55,107 bases of DNA from Candidatus Phytoplasma bonamiae (lineage in GTDB: Bacteria > Bacillota_I > Bacilli_A > Acholeplasmatales > Acholeplasmataceae): NCBI RefSeq assembly GCF_030586845.1, contig NZ_JAOSIQ010000001.1, positions 1-55,107 of the forward strand. Reading direction: 5' to 3'. Positions 1-9,638 of this stretch are shown piece after piece. Position 1 is the stretch's first letter; each line of letters opens with the position of its first letter. The notes below the pieces were generated by a model. The model was not told the origin of the DNA. It was given only the letters and a program-made list of their open reading frames with translations, and did no database searches. The position numbers and the translations under genes were made by a program.

Positions 1-301
1 CTCTTCGTAATAAATCATTTAAATAAATAATATTTATTTAAATATCGTTTAATATTTAATAATTTTTATAATATATAGAATATTATAATAAATAATAAAA
101 TATCATCTTCAGTTTTCAAAGAAGTAGTTAAACTTAAAATTATATGATCTTACTTAATATACACAAAGATAAAATAAACATAATTTCAAGGTTATTTTTT
201 CCAAAGTATAAAGTAACACAATAATTGTAATTTAAAAAATTCATATTGTCAATATTTATTGGACATTTTATTTCCAAAAATTTATTTTATCAAAACAATA
301 A
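1..301. other. AT-rich gap at left edge
   Basis: No gene, RNA or convincing promoter is seen here. The one structure is a perfect all-A/T inverted repeat (13-nt arms, 1-nt centre) at 17-43. It could be a weak hairpin but could also arise by chance in DNA this AT-rich. The stretch lies just downstream of pth (minus strand), so any pth terminator would be here, but no GC-containing hairpin is present. Confidence 0.5.
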
Positions 302-889
302 TTAATTATTCTTTTTAAAATCAATTATTATTTTAAATAAAGATTCTACAGAATTTGTATTAATAAAAATCTCTATTAGTCGTTTGAAAAAACAAAAATT
401 GGAAGTAATTAAATTAATATTTTCCGGATTCATCTTTTGCAAAACATATTGTGATAAAACCAAATTAGAGTCGCGACCTACACCTATCTTTAATTTTAAA
501 AAATCTCGTGTTTTCAAAACCTCTATAAGATTTTTAATACCATTATGACCACCATAATTTCCATTTTGTTTGATTTTAAACTGACCTATATTTAAATTAA
601 TTTCATCATGAACTATCAAAATATTCGACAATTCAATCTGATATTTATCTATAATTTTTTTCACAGCTAAACCTGATAAATTCATATAAGTTTTAGGTTT
701 AATTAATAAAAAATTTTGATTATCCATACAACATTGATAAATTAAATTAAATTTATCATTTTTTATTTCAATTAAAATAGATTTTTGAAATTCTTTTAAT
801 AAATAATCAATTAACATAAAACCCACGTTATGAGGAGTAAAATGAAAATTTACTCCCGGATTACCTAATCCTACAATTAATTTATACAT
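302..889 (-). CDS. pth: peptidyl-tRNA hydrolase
   Basis: This enzyme cleaves peptidyl-tRNA released from stalled ribosomes so that the tRNA can be reused; it acts in the cytoplasm. The 195 residues match the family's usual length. The N-terminal GLGNPG motif (residues 7-12) is followed by the catalytic His20 within TPHNVGF. Asn70 in YMNLSG, Asp95 in HDE and the GGHNG segment (residues 113-117) are the other expected active-site and tRNA-contact residues. The ATG at 887-889 places the family motif at the normal distance from the N terminus. It is the last gene of a minus-strand run with the P-type ATPase, hydrolase and valS, though 133 bp separate it from the ATPase gene. Nothing looks damaged. 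Identification is firm. Confidence 0.96.
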   Translation of the reverse strand: MYKLIVGLGNPGVNFHFTPHNVGFMLIDYLLKEFQKSILIEIKNDKFNLIYQCCMDNQNFLLIKPKTYMNLSGLAVKKIIDKYQIELSNILIVHDEINLNIGQFKIKQNGNYGGHNGIKNLIEVLKTRDFLKLKIGVGRDSNLVLSQYVLQKMNPENINLITSNFCFFKRLIEIFINTNSVESLFKIIIDFKKNN

Positions 890-1022
890 CCAAAATAATA
901 CTCCATTAAAATTGTTTCTTTTGATTCAAATTTATTAAATAAAAATAAATAAATATTCCAATTCTTCAAAAATCAGAAATTATATTTATCAAAATAAATC
1001 AAATTGATCAATTATTAAATAT

Positions 1023-3812
1023 TCATGATCTTAATTTAATATTATTTATAAATTTATAAATAGTATCCATAGTTAAAATAATTATAATGCATAAACTTAA
1101 ATATAAATAATGTTTAAAATTAATGAAAGTAGTCCCAAAAAAATTATTTAAAATGGTTAAATTTTGAGAAATCAAAATAAATAACATTAATTCACATAAA
1201 ATTCCGACAAACAGAAGATTATTTTTTTTTGTAAAATTTTGCCAAAAATAAAATTTATCAGATCGGCAAGCAAAAACATTACCTATTTGCGAAAAAATTA
1301 CCGCACCAAAAGCCATAGTAGAAGCAAAAATAAACTCAGATTGTTGGGCAATAATTTTAAAAGGAATGTTTTTATGCATTAAAGACCAACCGCCATAATA
1401 TAAAAAAAATATTAAAGCTAATATACCTTCTACAATACCTAAAAAACCATAACTTCTTTTCAACAATTTAGCATCTAACAAATGATCTTTAGAAGTTCGA
1501 GGTTTTTGAGACAATAAATTTTCCTCAGGTTCTTCCGCTCCTAAAGCTATAGCAGGTAATAAATCCGTAATTAAATCTATAGCTAAAATTTGCATAACAG
1601 TTAAATAAAGTGGTATTTTAAATAAAGCCATAAAAATAATTGGGAAAATTTGCGGAACATTAGAGCAAAAAACATAACTAATAAATTTTTTAATATTAGC
1701 ATAAATAGCTCTGGATTCTATTACTGCTTTTGGTATGGTAGAAAAATTATTATCTAACAAAATCATATCAGCAGCATTTAAAACAACATCTTTAGTATCT
1801 TTGCCCATAGTAATACCAATATGAGCAGCTTTCATAGCTAAAATATCATTAACACCGTCACCAATAACTCCCACAATCTCGTTATTTTTGACATATGCTT
1901 CAGTAATTTTCAATTTATGTTTCGGAGTGGTACGAGAAAAAAAGATTGGAACTTTAGTGTTTAAAACTTTTTGCAGTTCTTGAACCGACATATTATCCAA
2001 TTGAGAGCCATCAATATTTAAAAAATTATCATCTTTAATCAAACCCACTTTTTTACCAATTGAAATAGCAGTTGGGCCATAATCTCCAGTAATAACAGTA
2101 ATTTTTAAACCAGCTTTTAATAAATCTTCAACAGCCTGACGAACTTCTATTTTCGGAGGATCAAAATTAATTGCAAAACCTAAAAATACCATATCTTTAT
2201 CTTGATTTGATTGTTCAGATTCTTCTATTTTTTTATAAGCAATAGCTAAAATACGATAACCTTGACTAGACAATTCCTCATTACAACGAACAAAATAATC
2301 TTTATCATTATCTTTGAATTCGCTAACTTTATTATTGCTGTACTGAAAATTACAACTATTTAAAATAACATCAGGAGCACCTTTAACAAAAAGATATTTA
2401 TTATTAATGTCATAATATTCTTGAGATACATTAAGAACTAAAACACTCATTTTTTTATTTTCTGAATTAAAAGGGGTGATTTTATCAATAATAAAATTTT
2501 TACGAATATTTTGAATATTAAAACCGTATTTAGTAGCTGCAACCAATAAAGCTGCTTCTGTAGGATTACCAATAATATTAATATTATCAGAATTTGCATC
2601 AATTAAGTTAGCTTCCGAACACATAATAGTAGCTATTAACATCTTAGAAATAATTTTATTATGAGTTAAAATATCACCATCATTATTATCAAATTTTCCT
2701 TCTTTTTGCAATCCATGACCGGTAATATCCACGCAACCTCCAGGAAATAATAATTTTTTACAAGTAATCTTATTTTCCGTTAAAGTTCCTGTTTTATCAG
2801 TACAAATTACTGTAGCAGAACTTAAAGTTTCTACAGAAAATAATTGTTTAATCAAAGCTTTTTGCTTTGACATCCTTTGAGTACCAATAGCCAAACTTAA
2901 ATTAATAGTAGGCAATAAACCTTCAGGAATGTTAGCTACTAACATACCTAAAGCTACTACAACAGCTGATTTAAATGCTGATAACCAACTAGATTCACCT
3001 TGAAACTTAAAACGCCATAAACAAATTAAACAAACAAAAATAGCTAATGAAGCTGCCAAAAAACTAATTCTTTTAACTACTCTATGTATTTCTAATTCTA
3101 AAGTACTAGTACTTTTATTAATATCACGAGCTAATCGAGCTACTTCTCCTATTTGAGTATTTTCTCCAATAGCATAAACAATACCTTTAGCACTTCCTTG
3201 AGCTACTGTAGTCCCAGCATAAACTAAGTTAGGGATTTCAAAAATATTATCCTTTTGATCGTTTTTCAAAGCATTTCTATTTAAAGGAATAGTTTCTCCT
3301 GATAATGTCGAATTATCTACAAAAAAATTATTAGCTTCTATCAAACGAACATCTGCAGGAATAATAGAACCCATTTCTAAAAAAATTAAATCTCCTATAG
3401 TTAATTGTTGTGTATCTAAAATCTCTATTTTATTATTTCTATAAACTTGAATTTGTTTAGGAATCATATCACTTAAAGAAGATAAAATTTTTTCTGCCTT
3501 ATATTCTTGAAAAAAAGAAAAAATACCATTTATAATTACAACCGAAATAATAGCTATACCAATAGCTTTTTCATGAATAATAAAAGCTAAAAAACCTGCA
3601 ATCCATAATAAAATAGCAAACATTGAAAAAAATTGTTTAATAAATTGTTTAAAAAAAGAAAAATTTTTACTCTGCTTCATCACATTTAAACCATATAATA
3701 ATTGTCTTTGACGAACTTCTTCTGTTGTTAAACCTGATTTTTGCATTTGAAAATAATCCCAAATCTCATCCAAAGATAAACGACTAATTTTAATAATATT
3801 TTCTTTGTTCAT
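1023..3812 (-). CDS. P2-type cation-transporting ATPase, Na+/K+-ATPase-like
   Basis: A 929-residue membrane pump that uses ATP to move cations. In order it shows an N-terminal cation-ATPase domain, two membrane helices (about 60-105), the actuator domain with SGET (171-174), helices M3-M4 with an IPEGLL motif (295-300), the phosphorylation site DKTGT (339-343), a nucleotide-binding domain, the GDGVND hinge motif, and about six C-terminal helices. The M4 motif and the LLPAIALGAEEPE stretch in M6 resemble animal Na+/K+ and H+/K+ ATPases (type IIC) more than bacterial MgtA or Ca2+ pumps. Animal-like P-type ATPases are a known peculiarity of phytoplasmas. The ion cannot be settled by eye; Na+, K+ or Ca2+ are possible. 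The ATG has a good ribosome-binding site (GAGGT about 8 nt upstream). Length and motifs suggest an intact pump. Confidence 0.93.
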   Translation of the reverse strand: MNKENIIKISRLSLDEIWDYFQMQKSGLTTEEVRQRQLLYGLNVMKQSKNFSFFKQFIKQFFSMFAILLWIAGFLAFIIHEKAIGIAIISVVIINGIFSFFQEYKAEKILSSLSDMIPKQIQVYRNNKIEILDTQQLTIGDLIFLEMGSIIPADVRLIEANNFFVDNSTLSGETIPLNRNALKNDQKDNIFEIPNLVYAGTTVAQGSAKGIVYAIGENTQIGEVARLARDINKSTSTLELEIHRVVKRISFLAASLAIFVCLICLWRFKFQGESSWLSAFKSAVVVALGMLVANIPEGLLPTINLSLAIGTQRMSKQKALIKQLFSVETLSSATVICTDKTGTLTENKITCKKLLFPGGCVDITGHGLQKEGKFDNNDGDILTHNKIISKMLIATIMCSEANLIDANSDNINIIGNPTEAALLVAATKYGFNIQNIRKNFIIDKITPFNSENKKMSVLVLNVSQEYYDINNKYLFVKGAPDVILNSCNFQYSNNKVSEFKDNDKDYFVRCNEELSSQGYRILAIAYKKIEESEQSNQDKDMVFLGFAINFDPPKIEVRQAVEDLLKAGLKITVITGDYGPTAISIGKKVGLIKDDNFLNIDGSQLDNMSVQELQKVLNTKVPIFFSRTTPKHKLKITEAYVKNNEIVGVIGDGVNDILAMKAAHIGITMGKDTKDVVLNAADMILLDNNFSTIPKAVIESRAIYANIKKFISYVFCSNVPQIFPIIFMALFKIPLYLTVMQILAIDLITDLLPAIALGAEEPEENLLSQKPRTSKDHLLDAKLLKRSYGFLGIVEGILALIFFLYYGGWSLMHKNIPFKIIAQQSEFIFASTMAFGAVIFSQIGNVFACRSDKFYFWQNFTKKNNLLFVGILCELMLFILISQNLTILNNFFGTTFINFKHYLYLSLCIIIILTMDTIYKFINNIKLRS

Positions 3813-3945
3813 ATATTTACCTCATTAATTTAAAATATTAAACAAATTATTAATAAAATTTGTTCTAGAAAATAGATAATCAATAATGAAATCGGTTTTA
3901 ATTCTCAAAAAAATAATAGTAAATTAAAAACCAAACAAATATTAA

Positions 3946-4728
3946 TTATATTATTCTACTATTTAACCACACTAAAACATCATGACAAATTTGAAACTTT
4001 TCGATATCATGAAATAAATTATGATATGTTTCATGATACAATTTTAATTGTTTATCCTTAGAATGAATAGAATCTAAAAGATAAATGCCATTTTGATAAG
4101 ATACTACTTTATCTTTAATACCATATAATAATAAAACAGGAGTTAAATAAGAAAAAAAATTTTTTTTTAAATAACGCATACTTAAAACTAATAAATTTCT
4201 TAATAAACGATAACTAACAGATTCTAAACGATAAGGATAATAACCTATATCTAAAGGAATATGGGATATTTTAGAAGAACTAAAATTAAGTTTTTTTCTT
4301 TTCAATAAACTAAATACATAAAAAGGATAATTTAATAAACGATTTGAAATTTCTCTACTAGGAGCAGCGCTAATAATAACTCCATCTATATTTTTATATT
4401 TAATAACATAATTATTGGAAATAATTCCGCCCATACTATGACCAAGTAAAAAAGTTTTCATAGGATACATTTGTCTTACATATTGAACTAATTGCGCTAA
4501 ATCATCTAAAAAAATATGAAAATCTTTAATATCTCCTCTTTTACCTAAACTTTTGCCATGGCCTCTAACATCATAAGCAATTACATTAAAATTATTTTTA
4601 AATAAAAAATCAATTAAAAATGAATAATCATAAGAACTTTCGCCTAAACCATGAGTAATAATAATATTAGCTTTTGCTTGTTTAGATATTGACCAAACAA
4701 CATTCAAATAAGAATTATTAAATAACAT
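3946..4728 (-). CDS. alpha/beta hydrolase, monoacylglycerol lipase/lysophospholipase-like
   Basis: A 260-residue cytosolic alpha/beta hydrolase of the Hydrolase_4 (S33-like) family, probably cleaving acyl esters such as monoacylglycerols or lysophospholipids. The oxyanion-hole HGLGE motif is at residues 26-30, followed by YDVRGHGKS (52-60). The nucleophile elbow GHSMG puts Ser98 as catalytic serine. The acid is probably the Asp in YGIKDKV near residue 205, and the base a His in the YHNLFHD stretch near 238. There is no signal peptide or membrane helix. The gene sits 32 bp after valS (minus) and could share its transcript; no clear ribosome-binding site precedes the ATG. The substrate is inferred from family only; a scavenging role on host or own lipids is speculation. 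Confidence 0.85.
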   Translation of the reverse strand: MLFNNSYLNVVWSISKQAKANIIITHGLGESSYDYSFLIDFLFKNNFNVIAYDVRGHGKSLGKRGDIKDFHIFLDDLAQLVQYVRQMYPMKTFLLGHSMGGIISNNYVIKYKNIDGVIISAAPSREISNRLLNYPFYVFSLLKRKKLNFSSSKISHIPLDIGYYPYRLESVSYRLLRNLLVLSMRYLKKNFFSYLTPVLLLYGIKDKVVSYQNGIYLLDSIHSKDKQLKLYHETYHNLFHDIEKFQICHDVLVWLNSRII

Positions 4729-4760
4729 AACAACAAACCATTTTATTTAAAACATTAAAT

Positions 4761-7355
4761 TTATCTTTTTTTTATTAACTTTTGATATTGTAATAAATAT
4801 TTATTATATTTTTCTTTTTCTTCTTGAACTTTTAATTTATTAGCCTTATTTAAAAAAGATTTATTTTTTAAAAGATTTTCACTTCTTTTTAACTCATCTA
4901 AAATTTTATTAATTTGAAAATTTAAATTTTTATTCTTGGATTTTTGATTAATTTTGAATAAGATTGTTCGTTTTATAAAAACAAAAATATTTTGATCTGC
5001 GAACAACAATTCATATTCAGAAATACAAGGAGAAATAGTTTCTAATTGTATATCAGATGCTTTAAACAATTTTTTCAATTCAAATAACATCTTTTGAAAT
5101 TCCTTTAAATAAGACGTAGGAACTTCTAAATATAATTCCAACAAAAAGAGTTTATTCAAAGAATTCATTTGACGAAATTTACGAATTTTAGTAACCAATT
5201 GTTTTAAAGATTCAACAATAGATAAAGATACTAAATCATTAAATTTTAAAGGAGATAATTTTTCTGAAATAATAGAATATCCCAAACCTAATTCTTTATA
5301 AATAGCGTCTGTAACAAAAGGCATAAAAGGATGTAGCAATAATAAAATGGATTTCCAAATATAAATAATTACTTTATGACTATTAAGGATGAATTCAAAA
5401 TTTTTATCATTATCTTGCCAACAAATTTTATAAAACTCTAATCCCCAATTAGCAAACTCGTCCCAAACAAAATTATATATTAATTTTCCTATCACACTAA
5501 ATTCATATTTATTATATAAAACATCTATTTTTTCTAATAATATTGATAATTTAGTTAACAAAAATTTTTCTAGCAATAATAATTTATTTTGATTAAAATC
5601 TGTTTTCTGCGTTTTAAGATTATTTTTAATAAAAAAACCAATATTCCATAGTTTATTAGCAAATTTCCAACTAGAAATAATTTTATTTATATCAAAATAA
5701 AAATCTAAACCTGGAGAAGAGTTAGTTGTTAAACACCATCTTAACGAATCTATTCCGTATTGATCAATAATATCTTTAGGATCAAGGCCATTACCTTTAG
5801 ATTTAGACATTTTATGACCTTGAGAATCTCTAATTAAACCATGTAATAAAACATCTTTAAAGGGTATTTTTTTTACAAAAAAGATACTTTGTAAAACCAT
5901 TTTAACTACCCAAAAAGTTAAAATATCATAACCAGTTACTAAAACATCTATTGGAAAATGTTGCTGAAATAATTGCGAATTGTCAGGCCAACCTAAAGCG
6001 CACAAAGGCCATAAGGAAGATGAAAACCATGTGTCCAAAACATCAGGATCACGCACAAAATCATTACCTGGATTATCTATTTGAACTTTAACCTCGTTAT
6101 TTGAATTATACCAAGCCGGAATAGGATGACCCCACCATAATTGACGCGAAATACACCAATCTTCTATTTTAGTTAACCATTGGTTAAATAATATTAAAAA
6201 TCTTTTAGGAAAGAAATTAATTTTATGTTTTTTTAAAATTAACTGAGATAATTCTTTAGTTTTTAAAAACCATTGCAAAGAAAGACGTGGTTCTATAATA
6301 ATACCTGATATATTAGCGAAACGAAGAGAATGATTATAATCTTCTACTTTGAATAAAAAATTGTTTTTATCTAAATCTAAAATTAATTTTTCTCGACATA
6401 CAAAACGATCTAATCCTTGATATTTTCTCGCTAATTCATTCATAGAACCATCAGGATTAATACATAAAACCGCTTTTAAACCATGTTTTTGACCTAATTG
6501 AAAATCATTCAAATCATGAGCAGGAGTTACTTTTAATAATCCACTACCAAATGACATATCAACATATTTATCGGCAATAATAGGTATTTTTAAATTGGTA
6601 CCAGGAACTAAAACCTTTTTACCAATAAAATGTTGATATCTTTTATCATCCGGATGACACATTATAGCTTGATCTCCGAAAATTGTCTCAGGGCGAGTAG
6701 TAGCTACTACAACATAATCATTACTTATACATTCATCTTTAATTAAAAAATATTTTAAATAAAATAGTTTACCTAAAACCTCACGTTCATGAATCTCGGT
6801 ATCAGATAAAGTAGTTTGAGCACTAGAATCCCAATTTATTATTTTATAATCACGATAAATCAAACCTTCTTGATACAAAGATACAAAAACTTTTTCAACA
6901 GTAGAACTTATAGAAGAATTTAAAGTAAATTGTTCGTAAGCATAATCTAATAAAAGACCTAGATCTCGCCATTGTTGACGAATATCTTTCATATATTTTT
7001 GTTGCCATTCATAGGCATATTTCAAAAAAATTTCTTTAGTTAAATCACGAATGCAAAAACCTTTTTCTTGTAGTGTTTGTTTAATTTTAATTTGTGTAGC
7101 TATTCCCGCATGATCCATACCAGGAACAAAAAGAACATTATAACCTGTTAACATTTTTCGACGAATTAAATTATCTTGCAAAATATTATTCCAAGCATGT
7201 CCTAAATGTAATTTACCTGTAATATTAGGCGGAGGAATTACAATAGTAAAATTCGGTAAATTAGAAAAATTACTTTTTTTTTGTAATTCTTTGTACTTTA
7301 ACCAATCAATATATTGATTTTTTTCAATAATTTTAAAGTCATATTTATTATTCAT
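4761..7355 (-). CDS. valS: valyl-tRNA synthetase
   Basis: Charges tRNA-Val with valine; class Ia synthetase of 864 residues, close to the Gram-positive length. The PPPNITGKLHLGH segment (41-53) carries the HIGH-type signature as HLGH, and the KMSKS loop is present as KMSKSKGNG (about residue 515). The CP1 editing domain appears intact, with the ATTRPET motif near residue 218. The C-terminal anticodon-binding domain is followed by a lysine-rich coiled-coil arm (about 800-864), as expected for ValRS. It lies 159 bp downstream of engB on the same strand. Identification is firm and nothing is missing. Confidence 0.97.
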   Translation of the reverse strand: MNNKYDFKIIEKNQYIDWLKYKELQKKSNFSNLPNFTIVIPPPNITGKLHLGHAWNNILQDNLIRRKMLTGYNVLFVPGMDHAGIATQIKIKQTLQEKGFCIRDLTKEIFLKYAYEWQQKYMKDIRQQWRDLGLLLDYAYEQFTLNSSISSTVEKVFVSLYQEGLIYRDYKIINWDSSAQTTLSDTEIHEREVLGKLFYLKYFLIKDECISNDYVVVATTRPETIFGDQAIMCHPDDKRYQHFIGKKVLVPGTNLKIPIIADKYVDMSFGSGLLKVTPAHDLNDFQLGQKHGLKAVLCINPDGSMNELARKYQGLDRFVCREKLILDLDKNNFLFKVEDYNHSLRFANISGIIIEPRLSLQWFLKTKELSQLILKKHKINFFPKRFLILFNQWLTKIEDWCISRQLWWGHPIPAWYNSNNEVKVQIDNPGNDFVRDPDVLDTWFSSSLWPLCALGWPDNSQLFQQHFPIDVLVTGYDILTFWVVKMVLQSIFFVKKIPFKDVLLHGLIRDSQGHKMSKSKGNGLDPKDIIDQYGIDSLRWCLTTNSSPGLDFYFDINKIISSWKFANKLWNIGFFIKNNLKTQKTDFNQNKLLLLEKFLLTKLSILLEKIDVLYNKYEFSVIGKLIYNFVWDEFANWGLEFYKICWQDNDKNFEFILNSHKVIIYIWKSILLLLHPFMPFVTDAIYKELGLGYSIISEKLSPLKFNDLVSLSIVESLKQLVTKIRKFRQMNSLNKLFLLELYLEVPTSYLKEFQKMLFELKKLFKASDIQLETISPCISEYELLFADQNIFVFIKRTILFKINQKSKNKNLNFQINKILDELKRSENLLKNKSFLNKANKLKVQEEKEKYNKYLLQYQKLIKKR

Positions 7356-7514
7356 ATAGTTTAAATTTTTCTCATTTATAATTTCCTAATAAGGATAAAA
7401 TAGGTAGTAATATTCTACCACTTACAAAACAAATATTAACCAATCAATAAACTAAAATATAAAAAAAATTAAAATTTATATATTTTATACAAATATTTTT
7501 TATAATAATTTTTA

Positions 7515-8117
7515 TTATACATGTAAACTTTTAATCATAAAACTAATAATTTCTGAAATTCCATATTTATCCCGGCAAGAACATAAATAAAAATTTTTAA
7601 TACTAAGAAAATTATTATTAAAACATTCCTGAACAAACTTAATTTGAGATAATAAATGATTTTTTTTAACTTTATCCTTTTTATTTAAAATCACTACAAT
7701 AGGAATTTTATATTTAATTAAATTGTTAAATATTTGCAAATCTAATAAAGTTGGACCAATATTAAAATCAATTATTTGAAAAATAATTTTAAGCTGATTA
7801 TTATTGGTATTGGTAATAAAATGCTCAATCATTAACATTTGTTTAATACGTGCTTCTTTATTTCTTTTAGAAAAACCATAACCAGGCGAATCTATTAAAT
7901 AAAAATAATTATTAATTAAAAAATAATTCAAAGTAGTAGTTTTTCCTGGTTTTTTAGAAAATAAAGCTAATTTTTTATGATTAGTCAAAGCATTTATTAA
8001 AGAACTTTTGCCAACATTACTACGTCCTATGAGTAAAAATTCAGGAAAATTTGAAAGAGGACGATCTTGTAAATTAGTAATACTTTTAATAAAAATAGCT
8101 TTCTTAATTATATTCAT
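7515..8117 (-). CDS. engB: ribosome-biogenesis GTPase EngB/YsxC
   Basis: A small GTPase needed for late maturation of the 50S ribosomal subunit. The 200-residue protein is one G domain: G1 GRSNVGKS (31-38), the family-specific KKPGKTTTLNYF switch I segment (55-66), G3 DSPGYG (76-81), G4 NKKD (145-148) and a G5-like SCRDKYG near the C terminus. Length is normal. It is the first gene of the leftward run. It is divergent from pheS across a 423-bp gap, so its promoter should lie between 8118 and 8300, but I cannot pick one with confidence. Confidence 0.94.
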   Translation of the reverse strand: MNIIKKAIFIKSITNLQDRPLSNFPEFLLIGRSNVGKSSLINALTNHKKLALFSKKPGKTTTLNYFLINNYFYLIDSPGYGFSKRNKEARIKQMLMIEHFITNTNNNQLKIIFQIIDFNIGPTLLDLQIFNNLIKYKIPIVVILNKKDKVKKNHLLSQIKFVQECFNNNFLSIKNFYLCSCRDKYGISEIISFMIKSLHV

Positions 8118-8540
8118 AAATTCCGATTAATCTCAAAATATCGATATTTTTAAAGTTGATTTGCCCCTTATCTTATATTTTTTATGCTTTAATTAACATA
8201 ATATTCATTAATATAGAAAATTTTATAACAAATAAATCTAATTAGTAAAAAACTTTATTTTGTGTATTAAAAGCTTAACAATAATAAAATTAACTCTTTA
8301 AATTGTAATTATGATAATATTATAATATCACATCATGAAAATTAAAAATTTGAAACTTAAAATCTTAAAATAAAAAATTTTAATAATATTGCGATACTAA
8401 AAATTAGCCTTAACACACTAAAAAAAATTTACTTTTCTATAAAAATTAGAATTCCAAAGTCAAATTAAATTAATTTAATAAATACTAAATATTTATTTTT
8501 ATTCAAATATCATAACTAAAAGGAAATTAAAATTAAAATA
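8118..8540. other. divergent intergenic region engB/pheS
   Basis: This stretch should hold promoters for engB (leftward) and pheST (rightward). I looked for a T-box leader, common upstream of pheST in Firmicutes, and found neither the conserved T-box TGGNACCGCG core nor an antiterminator-terminator pair. No tRNA or small ORF with a ribosome-binding site is visible. The only clear signal is AAGGAA, about 15 nt upstream of the pheS ATG. Confidence 0.5.
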
Positions 8541-9581
8541 ATGAATGATAAAAATGAAACTTTACAAAACAAAATATTCAAATTAACACAAGAAATTAGA
8601 TTAAAAATTCAAGAATTAAACGAAATAAATTATTTACATCAATTAGACATTCAATATAATAAATTTAACAAATATTTTACAGAATTATTTAAATATATTA
8701 AAAAATGCGATTTAAAAACAAAAAAAGAATTAGGCCAAAAAATAAATGAATTAAAAACACACTCTATCTTTATTTACCAAAAAAATAAAATAAAAATTGA
8801 AAACAAACAATTACAAAAAAAAATAAAACAAGAAAAAATCGATATTACTTTGCCAGGTTTTTCATTTCCAACAGGAAGCATACATCCTCTAACAACAATA
8901 ATTGAAGAATTAGAAAATTTTTTTTTAAAAATAGGTTATAAAATTTATGAAAGTGAAGAGATAGAAACAGATTTATATAACTTTGAACTTTTAAATATAA
9001 GCAAAAATCATCCAGCTAGAGATATGCAAGACTCTTTTTATCTAGACCAAAAACAAGAAAAACTTTTAAGAACGCATGTGTCTGCCATGCAAATTAAAGC
9101 TATGTTACAACATCCTAATAAACCTTTAAAAATAATTTCATCAGGAAATGTTTATCGCAGAGATAAAGATGATGCGACTCACAGTCATCAATTTACTCAA
9201 TTAGATGGTTTTGTAATAGATTACAAAGCTAATTTGGAAAATTTAAAAACCACTGTTACCTCTCTAATAAAACATATTTTTGGCAAAAAACAAAAAATAT
9301 TTTTTAGACCCTCTTATTTCCCTTTTACAAACCCAAGTTTAGAAGTAGATTTGATTCTAACAAAAAAAAACAAACAAAAAAGATACCTTGAAATTATGGG
9401 AGCAGGACTAATACATCCGAATATTTTAAAGCAAGGCGGATTCGATCCTAATAAATACCAAGGTTTTGCCTTTGGCATGGGAATTGAACGTCTAGCTATG
9501 TTAAAATATCAAATAGAAGACATCCGAGATTTTTATAATAATGATTTAAGATTTTTAAAACAATTTTCATTATTAAATTGA
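8541..9581 (+). CDS. pheS: phenylalanyl-tRNA synthetase alpha subunit
   Basis: Catalytic subunit of the alpha2-beta2 phenylalanyl-tRNA synthetase; class II fold, 346 residues, normal length. The N-terminal coiled coil (about 1-105) that binds tRNA-Phe is Lys/Glu-rich. The catalytic domain follows, with motif 2 (VYRRDKDDATHSHQF, about 205-219) and motif 3 (FGMGIERLAML, about 315-325). It is followed 57 bp later by pheT, the normal order. The stop codon is TGA, which is direct evidence that this organism reads UGA as stop, as phytoplasmas do and mycoplasmas do not. Confidence 0.97.
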   Translation: MNDKNETLQNKIFKLTQEIRLKIQELNEINYLHQLDIQYNKFNKYFTELFKYIKKCDLKTKKELGQKINELKTHSIFIYQKNKIKIENKQLQKKIKQEKIDITLPGFSFPTGSIHPLTTIIEELENFFLKIGYKIYESEEIETDLYNFELLNISKNHPARDMQDSFYLDQKQEKLLRTHVSAMQIKAMLQHPNKPLKIISSGNVYRRDKDDATHSHQFTQLDGFVIDYKANLENLKTTVTSLIKHIFGKKQKIFFRPSYFPFTNPSLEVDLILTKKNKQKRYLEIMGAGLIHPNILKQGGFDPNKYQGFAFGMGIERLAMLKYQIEDIRDFYNNDLRFLKQFSLLN

Positions 9582-9638
9582 AATATCAATCTTTAATAAA
9601 GATTTATATTTAAAAAATAATTAAAAAGAGAAAATACC

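Noticed and set aside
8118-8540. T-box riboswitch for pheST
   Set aside because: The T-box core sequence and a terminator/antiterminator pair are absent.
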